A DNA stretch of 64,000 nt from Haliotispira sp965263485 (GCA_965263485.1 CBDHHO010000001.1:310001-374000); one strand, 5' to 3'; numbered from the stretch's first letter, positions 26,504 through 35,490 are shown. Numbers and translations: made by a program. Notes: generated by a model not told the origin, from the letters alone.

Positions 26504-27334
26504 TTAACTATACAGAAGCCAGTTCCGCAAAATTTTGGCACCGAAGCGGCCTGATTTTTCAGGGTGGAACTGGCAACCCCAGATATGGCTGCGCTGCGCT
26601 GCATCGCCATTCTGGCCGCCGCGCACGATGGCGCTGATTGGCACACCGCCGTAGTCGCAAGCGGCCAGGGTCAAAGGGCCCAGAGGCAGATAATAGCTGT
26701 GAACAAAGTAGCCGGCACTGCTTGGAGTGCTCTCAGCAGGTGGCAACAGGGTGTAAGCGGCCCCAGAATTGTCCGGCTCTGCTTGATCATCTGGCTCTGC
26801 TTGATCATCTGGCTCTGCTTGATCATCTGGCTCTGCCTGGCGGCGGGCCGGGGAAATCGGGTTCCAACCCATGTGCGGCACCGAGTACTGCGCCGTGTCC
26901 AGCGCTTCCCGCAGGGGGAGGATGCGGCCGGGCAAGAGGCCCAGCCCGGGGTAGTCACCGTCTTCACTGAGTCGTTCAAAGAGTAACTGCATTCCCAAGC
27001 AGATGCCCAAGATCGGGATTCCAGCCCGGACCACCTGGTGCAACACCTGCGCCAGACCGGTCTGGCGCAGCTCTTCCATGATATAGGCAGCGTGCCCCAC
27101 GCCGGGGAAAATCACGCGGTCGGCAGCCAGAATCTGCTCCGGCTTGCGGCTGAGTAGCAGGGTAAAGGGCACCGCGCCCGATTTGTCTGCGGCATCGGCC
27201 TGAATACGCTGGAGGGCAAAATAGATCGAATTCAGGTTGGCCGAAGGGCTTTCCACGATTAGCACCGAATTGGGCCAAACAAGCTCAGCAGGCCGTATTG
27301 ATATATCGGAGGGGATATCGGACAGTTTGGTCAT
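26504..27334 (-). CDS. hisH: Imidazole glycerol phosphate synthase glutamine amidotransferase subunit
   Basis: 276 residues from ATG 27334. Class I glutamine amidotransferase supplying ammonia to HisF. The oxyanion segment VIFPGVGHAAYIM, the nucleophile Cys in GICLGMQLLFE, VPHMGWNPI, YFVHSYYLP and the catalytic His in GCQFHPEKSG are all present. Between MGWN and the YFVHSY strand there is an insertion of about 50 residues containing a six-residue repeat (AEPDDQ) encoded by 18-bp tandem units; HisH normally has a short loop here. The start is uncertain: the frame is open to 27445, and no good ribosome binding site is visible at either position. Confidence 0.9.
   Translation of the reverse strand: MTKLSDIPSDISIRPAELVWPNSVLIVESPSANLNSIYFALQRIQADAADKSGAVPFTLLLSRKPEQILAADRVIFPGVGHAAYIMEELRQTGLAQVLHQVVRAGIPILGICLGMQLLFERLSEDGDYPGLGLLPGRILPLREALDTAQYSVPHMGWNPISPARRQAEPDDQAEPDDQAEPDDQAEPDNSGAAYTLLPPAESTPSSAGYFVHSYYLPLGPLTLAACDYGGVPISAIVRGGQNGDAAQRSHIWGCQFHPEKSGRFGAKILRNWLLYS
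26775..26836 (-). repeat. 18-bp tandem repeat inside hisH
   Basis: Three exact units GGCTCTGCTTGATCATCT (26775-26828) and the first eight bases of a fourth. Each unit encodes the acidic six-residue repeat on the minus strand and contains TGATCA. Copy-number change would keep the frame. Confidence 0.9.
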
Positions 27335-27518
27335 GCGCTCGGATTGGGAATGGGATACAGAACTGGATGTAGATATAGGGTCCTTCAGTCGGCAGTATGG
27401 TAGCAGAACAGCACCAAATGAGGAAGCAAGGTCGGAGCCCATCACTCTGTTGGTTCAGCCACCAGGATCGAGCCCGGACAGCCTCCCAAGAAAAGCGAAT
27501 TTTTAAAAGTTTTCTAAA

Positions 27519-27532
27519 GGGGACCTCTAAAA
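27519..27532 (-). repeat. Solo transposon end supplying the tolC-like stop codon
   Basis: On the minus strand, TTTTAGAGGTCCCC. The TAG of the terminus is the stop codon of the outer-membrane efflux gene (27527-27529). A degenerate second end (GCGAATTTTTAAAAG) lies at 27495-27509. Confidence 0.7.
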
Positions 27533-29005
27533 GTATTGTAGATTGAGTCTGCCCCCCAGTTGCAGCAGCGTTTCCATGATAGTAAAGACCAGTTCATCGG
27601 CGGCGTTCTGAAAATTTTCCAAGCTCTGCTGGGCCTTAAGCAATTCGTCATAGCTGACGATGCCGCGCCCGTAGGAGAGCTCTGCCTCGCGCAAGCGCTC
27701 GCGGGCCACGGCCAGTGAGCTCTGCTGCGCTTCCAGCAACCTCTTGTTCTGCAAAAGCCTCTGCAGCCCGTCGAGATATTCTAGCCGCTTCTGCCGGGCC
27801 TCTTCCTGGTAGACTTCCCGGGCTTGGGTGAGCTGATCGCGGCTCATCTGAATGGCGCGCCGGGAGCCGCTGAACGGCAGAAACTGGCTCAGGTCCCAAT
27901 TCAGCTCAATGCTGCCGCTCAAGCTGGTTGCACCCGCAGTTGTGACAATAGGCCCGTTCGAACGGTAGAGCTCACTACGGATAGGGCTCAACGACAGCGT
28001 GCCCTTGACCGCAAACTGCGGCAGCAGAGCCAGATGAGCCTTGCGCAGACCACGCTCGGCATTCTGTAGTTCCAACTCTTTTTGGCGCAGCTCCGGCATC
28101 TGCGGGTCAAAAGAAGGCAGGGCCTGATCGAGCAGAGTACCGACATCCTGCGGCAGGCGGGCCTCCACTTCGAGCTGCTGCTGCGGCACATAGCCCAGCA
28201 ACAGGTTCAACGTGCGTTCGGCCTGCCTCTGAGCGAATTGCTTGTCCAAAAGCTCGGTTCCACTGCTTTCGGCCTCATGGCGGGCCCTCAGTAGCTCCAG
28301 TCGCGAAATGCGGCCTTGCTCGTAGTCGCGGCGGGCGTAGCCGTAGTACTTGCTCTTGAGGTCGCGACTCCGTTCGCTGCTCTCCAGCGCCTTGCGGGCT
28401 CTCAGCACCTTGTAAACCTGTTGAATCACCTTGATGGCAACGCTTTTGCGCAAGGTCTCCTCACTGATTTTCGCGGCCTGGTAGGCGGCACTCAGCTCAC
28501 TCAGACTGGTGAGCAGTTTCATGTCGAACAGAGTAACACTGGCACCCAGATTTACAAAATAGGGGAGCACCGTATTCCAGGTCCCCGATTCGGTAACTTG
28601 GTCACCTTCTCGGGTATAGGGAGTGATGCCCGTTTCGGCTTTGAGAGCAGCGCCGAGATTCAGGCTGGGCACAAATTGCAAGTAGAAGGCTTTGCGGGCC
28701 GCTTCGGCCTGCTTTGTGCTGCGCTGCTGGGCCCGCAGCTTCAGATTAAAGGCCCAGGCCTGTTCCAGGGCCTGCTGCACCGACAGGCGCAGCTCTCCCT
28801 CTTCGCGGAGCAGACCCCGCCCGATTTCGTCCTCAAATTCCTGCTCCAGCTGCTGAATCAGTTCTTCCAGCGAACCGGCCGGTTCATCGGGCTGCGAGTT
28901 TTCCTGTCCAGCCAGTGGCCAGCGCAGCAGAGAAAGCGCCGAGACGATGAGCAACAGCGAAAATAAAGAGCAACGTACCGCACCGCCCTTTTGAAAGTGC
29001 TTCAT
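27527..29005 (-). CDS. TolC-family outer-membrane efflux protein
   Basis: 492 residues with a signal peptide (basic start, then LFSLLLIVSALSLL, probable cleavage near LAGQ). The mature protein has two internally homologous halves dominated by long alpha-helical coiled-coil segments (ELELQNAERGLRKAHLALLPQF; YGRGIVSYDELLKAQQSLENF), as in TolC/OprM outer-membrane channels. It overlaps the RND pump gene by four bases (ATGA), so translation is probably coupled. It is the last gene of the adaptor-pump-channel operon. Its UAG stop is contributed by a transposon end. Confidence 0.9.
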   Translation of the reverse strand: MKHFQKGGAVRCSLFSLLLIVSALSLLRWPLAGQENSQPDEPAGSLEELIQQLEQEFEDEIGRGLLREEGELRLSVQQALEQAWAFNLKLRAQQRSTKQAEAARKAFYLQFVPSLNLGAALKAETGITPYTREGDQVTESGTWNTVLPYFVNLGASVTLFDMKLLTSLSELSAAYQAAKISEETLRKSVAIKVIQQVYKVLRARKALESSERSRDLKSKYYGYARRDYEQGRISRLELLRARHEAESSGTELLDKQFAQRQAERTLNLLLGYVPQQQLEVEARLPQDVGTLLDQALPSFDPQMPELRQKELELQNAERGLRKAHLALLPQFAVKGTLSLSPIRSELYRSNGPIVTTAGATSLSGSIELNWDLSQFLPFSGSRRAIQMSRDQLTQAREVYQEEARQKRLEYLDGLQRLLQNKRLLEAQQSSLAVARERLREAELSYGRGIVSYDELLKAQQSLENFQNAADELVFTIMETLLQLGGRLNLQYF

Positions 29006-32000
29006 ATGCCCTCTCTTCCAAGGTCCCGCAGGCTCAGAGACCGCTCACGTTTGCCCGGAACCATGTTGAGCAGGCAGGGTATCATAAACAAAGTAAACAG
29101 GGTCGAAACACCCAGACCGCCCGCCACTGCAATCCCCAGCGGCTGCAAAACGTTCATTCCGTCTCCCAGAGCCAGAGCTATCGGCAACATCCCCAGCAGC
29201 GTGGTAAACATGGTGATCAGGATCGGTGTCAGACGCAGCGAACACGCATCGACAATGGCGGCCCGCTTGATCCGGTGCCTCTCGGCCGCCGTGCCGGGAA
29301 GCAGTTCGCCCGTGCGCTCCTTCAGGATAATCAGAAAAAAATCTATCATGATAATGGCATTGTTGACCGCAACTCCGCCAAGCAAAATCATACCCAAAAG
29401 TGAGTTGAGCGAGATAGTGGAATGGCTCAGCCACAGGAAAAATAGGCTCCCGGTAATGCCCAGCGGCACGGTGACCAGGATAATCAGCGGATATCGGTAG
29501 GAACCGAACTGTGCGGTGATGACCAGAAAGACCAGCAGCAGCGCTATGACCAGTGCCAGTGCCAGCGAGCGAATGGACTCCTGCATCTCTTTTTGCGTGT
29601 TGTACCAGCTGTAGCTGACGCCGGGCGCCATGATATCGGGGTTGGCCGCCAGCAGGGCATTGATATCGGCCTGGGCCTCGGCAATCTGAGACGGAGTGGC
29701 CTCTGATTCGCCGGTGCGCAGATCAATCGTGATATAGAACTGACGCTTGCCGTTGGAGCTGGAAATGTAGGATTCCTGCCTGTCCTCCTCAAAACGCACA
29801 AAATGATGCAGCGGAATGTACTGGGTCTTTTTGTCCACGCTGACCGGAACGGGATGATTGTAGATATCCTGGTATTCGCGGCCTTTGCCCTGCGGGTTGC
29901 GGATGCGGATGGTCTGCGTCTCACTGCTGCCCTTCTTATCCACTTTGAGCTCGCTGACGGTGGCCCCCAGTGCGTATTTCAGCTCTTTCTTGAGATCCAA
30001 ATCCGCAAATTTCCGGCTCAGAATTGCACGGGGCAGCAGGTTCAGAATCGGCTGGGGTTCGGTTGAGGAGGGTTCGCTGGACACCGAGTAGCGGTAGCCC
30101 TGGAAAAAGTCGTCCGGACTGAGCCCCTGTTCTGATTCCGCCTGCTCAGCTCCCTTCGCAGGTTCTTCTGCACCCGAACAGGGGTTCTCTGCCCCGGTCG
30201 GATTGGCATCCTGCTCGCTGTGCCCGCTGTTCAAGGCCGTCTGCCCATCCTGTGCGGACCCTCGGGCCTGCTGAAAGGCTTGTTCGGCGGCCTGTTCGCG
30301 TTGCCGCTGGTCGTTCGCGAGCAGATCTCTGACCCCTTGTAGACTTTCGAGAACCGTTGCCGCTTCGGTGCCGCGGAACTGCAAACGCAGATCATTGGTT
30401 TGGGGCAGGGGCAACTTGACCGGATCGTAGGAGAAGACCTCAACGTTATAGCTGCGCGCGGGGTCCAGCACCGCCAGCTGCCTGCCTCCGCCGAAGCCTG
30501 CCTCCGCAGAAGAGCCCGCCGCTTCCTCTGTGCCAGGCCGGCAGTCTGCAGAAGAGCCCGCCTGCCCTGCTGCTTGCTGTTGTTTGCCTCGATTGAAATC
30601 AGCCAGCCTCTTGTCAAAATACTTCTGTAAAGCATTCTGCGCTTCTGCACTATGTTTGCTGGAGCTGAGAGACAGGACGATTGCGAGCCCGCGGGAGCCC
30701 TCAGTCTGGCCAAAGATGCTTTCAATTTCCGAGCCGCCAATCAACCGGGCTTCTTCGCTCAGGTCGTCGAGCAGAGCAACAAATTCCTCCCGATCTTCGT
30801 AGCCGGGGTCGATATTGAACCACAAGACTACGCGATTACTGCTGGGTGTGCCGATGATGCTCTGCCGGATGCGCGGCCCGAGGACACTTAGGCTGAGGGC
30901 AAACAGGGTGATGCTCAGAGCAATAAAGCCCCATTGCAAAGCGCGCCGCCCCAAAAAACCGGAGAGCAGACGGCGGTAGCATGCGACCAGCAGGGCGGAG
31001 AAGCGCTCGCTCAGGCGCTCGGCAGAGCCTTGAAACCTGTGCCGCGAGCCTTGCCCGGCCGGCCCTTTGTTTTTATCCGTGCTGCGCAGCATGTAAAAGG
31101 CCAGCAGCGGCACCACCAGCAGGGCGATCAGCAGCGAACTGAACAGGGCGAAGACGATGGTCCGGGCCAGGTCGCCGAGGACGGCGCTGGCCAGCGGCGC
31201 AGTGAACGAGAGCGGAAAGAACACCACTATGCTGGTCAGTGTCGATGCCAGCACCGGCAGCCAGACTTGCTGCGTGGCACAGGCAATGGCCTGCCAGGCC
31301 CTCAAGCGGGGCTGTTCCAAGCGGATGCGGTGGATATTTTCGGTGACCACAATACTCGCATCAACGACCATCCCGGTGGCGATAGTCATGCCGCCCAGCG
31401 AAATCATGTTGATGCTGATGCCCCGGAAGTACAGCAATATCAGCGATACGGTAATAGTCAGGGGTATCGAGAAGGCGATCATCACGATGTTGCGCAACTG
31501 ACCCAGGAAGAGTATGACCATCAGAATCGCCAGCACTGCACCGCTGAGGCCGGCGTAAAGCACATTGCGTATGGCCAGATTAATGTAGTCGGCGGGGTCC
31601 TGTAATCGGGAGAACTCAACCTGGCTCATCAGCGGGTTGTTGGCTTGCAGCTCGCCGGTGATTTTGTCGAGTTGCCGCGAGATCAGACGCAGGTCCGCAC
31701 CGTTTTCCACGGAAATACGGGCCAGCAACGCTGCTTTGCCGTCAACGCGAGATGTTACATAGGAGGGTTCGTAGCGTATATCGATGTCGGCGATGTCTTT
31801 GAGGTAGATCGGCTGGCCACTGCGCTCGGCAACGACCAGGTCGTCCAAGCCGTAGAGCGATAGTTCGCTTTCTCTCAGACGCAGGTTGACCCATTCGCTA
31901 AAGATGCGCAGGCTGCTGATGGAGCTGTTTTCGTTCTTGCGGGAGAGGCTGTCGGCCACCTGGGCAGGGCTGATATTGTACTGCCACATTTTCCGGCGAT

Positions 32001-32631
32001 CCAAGGTCACATTGTGGATCAGCTCTTCGGGCGGATTCACAATGGCCGAGGTGACTCCGGCGATGGCACTGAAACGCGGCAGCAGTTCCTGCTTTATCAG
32101 TTGGTAGATGGACTCCGGAAGCAGGGCCCCGGAAGAAAAGCTGACAAAAATGACGCTACCACTGCCTGCAGCCTGGCGGACGTAAATCGTTGTTTTGTCT
32201 TTGATTTTTTGGGGCAGGGACAAAGAGCCGAACCGCTGCTCGACCTGGCGCTTGGCATCGTCAGTTGCAATGCCCCAGTCAAAGTCCAGATCGTAAGAAA
32301 TCCAGTGCGGGCCGTAGTCCCCGCGGACTTCTTTGATATCTTTGATGGTCTGGAAACCCTGCTCCATCATCTGGCCGTATTTCTTAAAGAAATCAACCGG
32401 AGTCAGGCCGGTGCCGGACATGCTGAGGCCGATTTGGGCGCGCTGGACCTTGGGATAGAGCCCGATGCTGAGTTTACGGCCGAGGCCGCCGCCCGCGACC
32501 AGAGCGAGCAACAGCAGCAGCAGGGCGATGCGGCGCCGGGACAGAATATGGTAGACATAGCTGCCCGAGGCCTCGTCCAGGAGTGTCTGCGTAGAGAGGG
32601 ATGCGCGGGGGCCGGATAATGGGTCGTTCAT
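29002..32631 (-). CDS. RND-family multidrug/solute efflux transporter
   Basis: 1209 residues. Proton-driven inner-membrane pump. Visible are the first transmembrane helix (RRRIALLLLLLALVAGGGLGRKL), the helix 4 region with GGMTIATGMVVDASIVVTENI, a second membrane block near residues 440-560, and the C-terminal block with SLNSLLGMILLGGVAVNNAIIMIDFF. It is about 150 residues longer than AcrB-type pumps. Two low-complexity Ala/Glu/Gln/Ser-rich insertions in the second periplasmic loop (about residues 690-720 and 780-825) account for much of this. Adaptor and TolC genes flank it in the same operon. Substrate unknown. Confidence 0.93.
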   Translation of the reverse strand: MNDPLSGPRASLSTQTLLDEASGSYVYHILSRRRIALLLLLLALVAGGGLGRKLSIGLYPKVQRAQIGLSMSGTGLTPVDFFKKYGQMMEQGFQTIKDIKEVRGDYGPHWISYDLDFDWGIATDDAKRQVEQRFGSLSLPQKIKDKTTIYVRQAAGSGSVIFVSFSSGALLPESIYQLIKQELLPRFSAIAGVTSAIVNPPEELIHNVTLDRRKMWQYNISPAQVADSLSRKNENSSISSLRIFSEWVNLRLRESELSLYGLDDLVVAERSGQPIYLKDIADIDIRYEPSYVTSRVDGKAALLARISVENGADLRLISRQLDKITGELQANNPLMSQVEFSRLQDPADYINLAIRNVLYAGLSGAVLAILMVILFLGQLRNIVMIAFSIPLTITVSLILLYFRGISINMISLGGMTIATGMVVDASIVVTENIHRIRLEQPRLRAWQAIACATQQVWLPVLASTLTSIVVFFPLSFTAPLASAVLGDLARTIVFALFSSLLIALLVVPLLAFYMLRSTDKNKGPAGQGSRHRFQGSAERLSERFSALLVACYRRLLSGFLGRRALQWGFIALSITLFALSLSVLGPRIRQSIIGTPSSNRVVLWFNIDPGYEDREEFVALLDDLSEEARLIGGSEIESIFGQTEGSRGLAIVLSLSSSKHSAEAQNALQKYFDKRLADFNRGKQQQAAGQAGSSADCRPGTEEAAGSSAEAGFGGGRQLAVLDPARSYNVEVFSYDPVKLPLPQTNDLRLQFRGTEAATVLESLQGVRDLLANDQRQREQAAEQAFQQARGSAQDGQTALNSGHSEQDANPTGAENPCSGAEEPAKGAEQAESEQGLSPDDFFQGYRYSVSSEPSSTEPQPILNLLPRAILSRKFADLDLKKELKYALGATVSELKVDKKGSSETQTIRIRNPQGKGREYQDIYNHPVPVSVDKKTQYIPLHHFVRFEEDRQESYISSSNGKRQFYITIDLRTGESEATPSQIAEAQADINALLAANPDIMAPGVSYSWYNTQKEMQESIRSLALALVIALLLVFLVITAQFGSYRYPLIILVTVPLGITGSLFFLWLSHSTISLNSLLGMILLGGVAVNNAIIMIDFFLIILKERTGELLPGTAAERHRIKRAAIVDACSLRLTPILITMFTTLLGMLPIALALGDGMNVLQPLGIAVAGGLGVSTLFTLFMIPCLLNMVPGKRERSLSLRDLGREGI

Positions 32632-32740
32632 GGATTCTCAGCTCACTTTAAGATACCGTTGTAGTTGTTGAGCCCGCCTGTAGTAGCGCGCACAGGGGTG
32701 TTCCCTCTTCCGGGAATCTCATCCGCACCGCTTCCGAGGT

Positions 32741-33664
32741 TCACTCGGACAGTTCTTCGAACTGCCCGGTGTTGAGCTGCTGACCTTCACCGAGGATGGC
32801 TCCATTCAACTGCGAAACATAGCGATCGCCATCACTGAGCCCCTTAGTGATCCGTTGGGAATCTTTGAGGCGCTGGCCGAGTGTCACGGCTTGCAGCGAA
32901 ATGCGATTCTCCTGGTCCAACAGCCAGATATAGTTGTTGCCGTGACGGCGCACGATGGCTTCGATTAGGACGTAGAGCCCTTCTTCAAAGCCTGCTTGGG
33001 CACTGGCAATAACAAATCTGCCCGCATACAAGGCCTCATTAGGGGCGAAGACGATACTGAGGGGGAATAGCCCCTGTTCGTTGGGAATGCTGTCCAGCTG
33101 CCAGAGACGACCCCGCGAGAGGTTGTCGGCCTCCATGTTGCTGCGTTCGCCATCCAGATGAATGTGGAAATGGGTCCTGTTTGTAATTTGGGGAAAGTCC
33201 ATGTCACTGATATAGGTATTGAGCAGGAAGCTGCTCTGATCGGTAATGCGCAGGGCTTCATCGCCGGTAGTCACGTTCTGCTGGGGCTGGACCCGGAGTT
33301 TGGAGACGGTGCCGGAGATGCGCGCATAGGCGATGTTGATGCGGAAGGTCTTGCCCTGCAAAGCGCTGGGCAGCACACTGAACAAGCGGGCACCTTTGGC
33401 CACTTTCTGACCAGATTTCACGTAGACCTGCTGTATTTCTCCCTCCACAGCGGGAAAGTGTTTGATGCTGCGGACTGGCTGAAGCTGACCCTGCAGCGGC
33501 AACAGGTACGGTATACGCTGCGTGCGCAAAGTCTCAACGCCAATTTTTTGGGCGCGAAGTTCCGACCCGGGCAGGAGACCGCTCAGGAGTGCTACAAAAA
33601 AGAGCCCGGATTTCCAGCTCAAGATGCCGGGTGCAGAGGGTATTCCAAAGATTTTATGCCACAT
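32741..33664 (-). CDS. RND efflux periplasmic adaptor (membrane fusion protein)
   Basis: 307 residues. A hydrophobic segment near residues 18-36 (SGLFFVALLSGLLPGSELRA) is a signal peptide or anchor. The split lipoyl/barrel-sandwich domain is recognisable: VEGEIQQVYVKSGQKVAKGARLFSV, then IAYARISGTVSKLRVQPQQNVTTGDEALRI. The alpha-helical hairpin that usually sits between the two lipoyl halves is almost absent, which makes the protein short for this family. It links pump and outer-membrane channel. First gene of the minus-strand operon; the pump starts 109 bases later. Confidence 0.85.
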   Translation of the reverse strand: MWHKIFGIPSAPGILSWKSGLFFVALLSGLLPGSELRAQKIGVETLRTQRIPYLLPLQGQLQPVRSIKHFPAVEGEIQQVYVKSGQKVAKGARLFSVLPSALQGKTFRINIAYARISGTVSKLRVQPQQNVTTGDEALRITDQSSFLLNTYISDMDFPQITNRTHFHIHLDGERSNMEADNLSRGRLWQLDSIPNEQGLFPLSIVFAPNEALYAGRFVIASAQAGFEEGLYVLIEAIVRRHGNNYIWLLDQENRISLQAVTLGQRLKDSQRITKGLSDGDRYVSQLNGAILGEGQQLNTGQFEELSE

Positions 33665-33779
33665 CAGTCCGTATCAATCCATCACAAAATTGAATTAAAG
33701 GAGGCTCTAAGAGCCCCATTCTGTATCTTCGCCCGCACCGTTTAAGCCAGGCAAACCATAGATTCTGCTCTTTCCCATT

Positions 33780-33811
33780 TCAAGGCTTCATGGGTTCAAG
33801 GCTTCATGGGT
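33780..33811 (+). repeat. 16-bp tandem repeat, two copies
   Basis: TCAAGGCTTCATGGGT occurs twice in direct succession, in the region between the divergent efflux operon and lipoprotein gene. Confidence 0.8.
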
Positions 33812-33866
33812 CAAACAGATGGGTTCTATGATAGGAAAAGCCCATCCATCAATCAAAATCATCGAA

Positions 33867-33916
33867 ACTTTCAAGAGCCACTGTGTTAGTACAATAACAC
33901 AGTGGCTCTTGAAAGT
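33867..33916. other. Perfect 22-bp inverted repeat, loop of 6
   Basis: Arms 33867-33888 and 33895-33916 are exactly complementary (ACTTTCAAGAGCCACTGTG...). There is no T-run after either arm and both adjacent genes are transcribed away from it, so it is not an ordinary terminator. Confidence 0.85.
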
Positions 33917-33954
33917 CAAGAAGATTTGCCAAAAATATGAGAAAAAGTACTAAT

Positions 33955-34180
33955 GGGCACCTCTAAAAATTCGCTTTCTGTAGGAATGGTACCATCGCTC
34001 TGCTTCTGCTCTGTCTTTGCTGGCGGTTGTACCGCGTTTTGATGCTGAGCAGATGAGATTTTGCCGAGCGGGAGAAAGTGAGGCCGAAGTATACTTTGTT
34101 GTATGGTATGGCTTTCGTGACGAAGCGATTCGGCAATAAGATCGCCGCTCAGCGCGGAATTGGAATTTTTAGAGGTTCCC
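33955..34180 (+). mobile_element. MITE copy g (long form, 226 bp)
   Basis: Ends GGGCACCTCTAAAAATTC and GAATTTTTAGAGGTTCCC. A ~60-bp insertion lies close to the left end, at a different position from that in copy a. Flanks TAAT and TTAA do not form a clear target duplication. Confidence 0.85.
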
Positions 34181-34198
34181 TTAAGATTTTTTTTGCTT

Positions 34199-34227
34199 TT
34201 GACAGATAAAGAATATATTATTAGAAT
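34199..34227 (+). promoter_or_regulatory. Predicted promoter of the beta-helix lipoprotein gene
   Basis: TTGACA (34199-34204), 17-bp spacer, TAGAAT (34222-34227), in AT-rich DNA. It would give a leader of roughly 105 bases containing the conserved hairpins. Confidence 0.65.
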
Positions 34228-34271
34228 TGAAATTCCATTTTAAAATCCCATTTCATCTTTTATCAAAACCA

Positions 34272-34316
34272 TTCCGACCTTGGTCGGAACATCATCTTTA
34301 TGCATTATTTTGCATA
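34272..34316 (+). promoter_or_regulatory. Conserved structured leader, copy 1
   Basis: Hairpin 1: TTCCGACC/GGTCGGAA (34272-34279, 34282-34289). Hairpin 2: TATGCA/TGCATA (34299-34304, 34311-34316). The same arrangement lies before the second lipoprotein gene (47828-47872), with one compensatory C-G to T-A change in hairpin 1. Confidence 0.6.
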
Positions 34317-34339
34317 ATAATACCAAGGAGTATTGCACT

Positions 34340-35449
34340 ATGGAACACAAGTTCAGTAAAATTCGCTCATCGCTCATCGCTCATCGCTCATCGCTCATCG
34401 TCGGGAAAAAATTAAAATTATATAGCAGGGAAATATATTTTTCTGCGGCCTTTTTGCGCCCATTTGCCCTCCTCCTCTTTCCGGCCCTCCTGCTTGGCTG
34501 CGACCCGCCCAGCGGATCCGGCGGAGGCTCCGCCCCAAACCCGCCTGCCCCCCCTGCCCCGCCGAAAAACTTGCAGGACATTCTGCAAAACGGAACCCTG
34601 CCACCCCAATCGGAGCTGGCGACTTACGACCAAGATACCGCAGGTATTCTGGAAAATCTGGCCGGCGATACAGCCAAAGAACTGGGGATCATATATGTTA
34701 CGCCAGATGGTGGCAGCACAACGAAAGACGGCAGCAGCTGGGAAAAGGCCCATGCCGCAGCAGGTCTCAAAACCGCCATTGACAACGCGGCGAGCAGTGA
34801 GCAGAAACCCTACCTGGTAATGGTCGCAGAGGGCAGCTACGCCATCAGCGAAACCCTGAGCATGAAAAACCATGTGGCCATCATAGGCGGCTTTAGCGGC
34901 AATGGCTGGGAGGGTACGACCACCCTGGATGGCGGGGGCACCACTCAGGTCTTTTCCAATACCGAGCTGGACAACACGGCTGTGCTCTCCGGAGTGACCA
35001 TATCCAATGGTTTTACGAATCTTAATGGCGGCGGCATGTCCAATACCGATTCCTCGCCCACGCTCAGCAATGTTACCTTCTCCGGAAATATAGCAAGTCA
35101 ATCTGGAGGCGGGATGCATAATCTCAGCTCTTCCCCCAAGCTCAGCCATGTTACGTTCTCCGGAAACTCGGCTGGTAATGGCGGCGGCGGGATGTATAAT
35201 GAGAACTCTTTCCCCACGCTCAGCCATGTTACGTTCTCCAAGAATACGGCTACTGCTCCTAATAGCTGGGGAGGCGGGATGCTTAATTCCATCTCCAAGC
35301 CCAAGCTCAACAGTGTTACTTTCTCTGAGAACTCGGCTGGTAAGGCCGGCGGCGGGATGGCTAGTTTTCTCGATCCCCCCGCCGAGAGCATCGATGTTAC
35401 GTTCTCCGGGAATACGGCTCCGACCGACCCTGATGAGCATTACAGTTGA
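34340..35449 (+). CDS. Beta-helix lipoprotein, phase-variable (ON)
   Basis: 369 residues. ATG 34340 with AAGGAG nine bases upstream. After FSKIR comes a stretch encoded by five 7-nt repeats, then the hydrophobic segment and lipobox FALLLFPALLLGC (Cys near residue 54), which makes the signal peptide unusually long. The mature part has a Pro/Gly-rich linker and then, from about residue 115, a parallel beta-helix with at least four repeats of the type GGGM(Y/H)N...P.LS.VTFSGN.A, resembling chlamydial polymorphic membrane proteins. Surface exposure is likely. The leader and signal region are nearly identical to the gene at 47896, but the mature domains are unrelated. Confidence 0.8.
   Translation: MEHKFSKIRSSLIAHRSSLIVGKKLKLYSREIYFSAAFLRPFALLLFPALLLGCDPPSGSGGGSAPNPPAPPAPPKNLQDILQNGTLPPQSELATYDQDTAGILENLAGDTAKELGIIYVTPDGGSTTKDGSSWEKAHAAAGLKTAIDNAASSEQKPYLVMVAEGSYAISETLSMKNHVAIIGGFSGNGWEGTTTLDGGGTTQVFSNTELDNTAVLSGVTISNGFTNLNGGGMSNTDSSPTLSNVTFSGNIASQSGGGMHNLSSSPKLSHVTFSGNSAGNGGGGMYNENSFPTLSHVTFSKNTATAPNSWGGGMLNSISKPKLNSVTFSENSAGKAGGGMASFLDPPAESIDVTFSGNTAPTDPDEHYS
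34365..34399 (+). repeat. Heptanucleotide tandem repeat, 5 units (in frame)
   Basis: Five exact GCTCATC units starting 25 bases after the A of the ATG. Seven is not a multiple of three, so gain or loss of one unit would shift the reading frame before the lipobox. Confidence 0.95.
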
Positions 35450-35490
35450 TTCTGAAGATATGCCGGGGTGCGCGGTGTGGCATAAACAAT

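Noticed and set aside
34365..34399. CRISPR-like array
   Set aside because: The 7-nt units are contiguous with no spacers and lie in a coding sequence; no cas genes are present in the window.
34418..35440. Minus-strand frame of 340 codons opposite the beta-helix lipoprotein
   Set aside because: The plus strand has the signal peptide, repeats and ribosome binding site; the minus frame is a by-product of the repeated codons.
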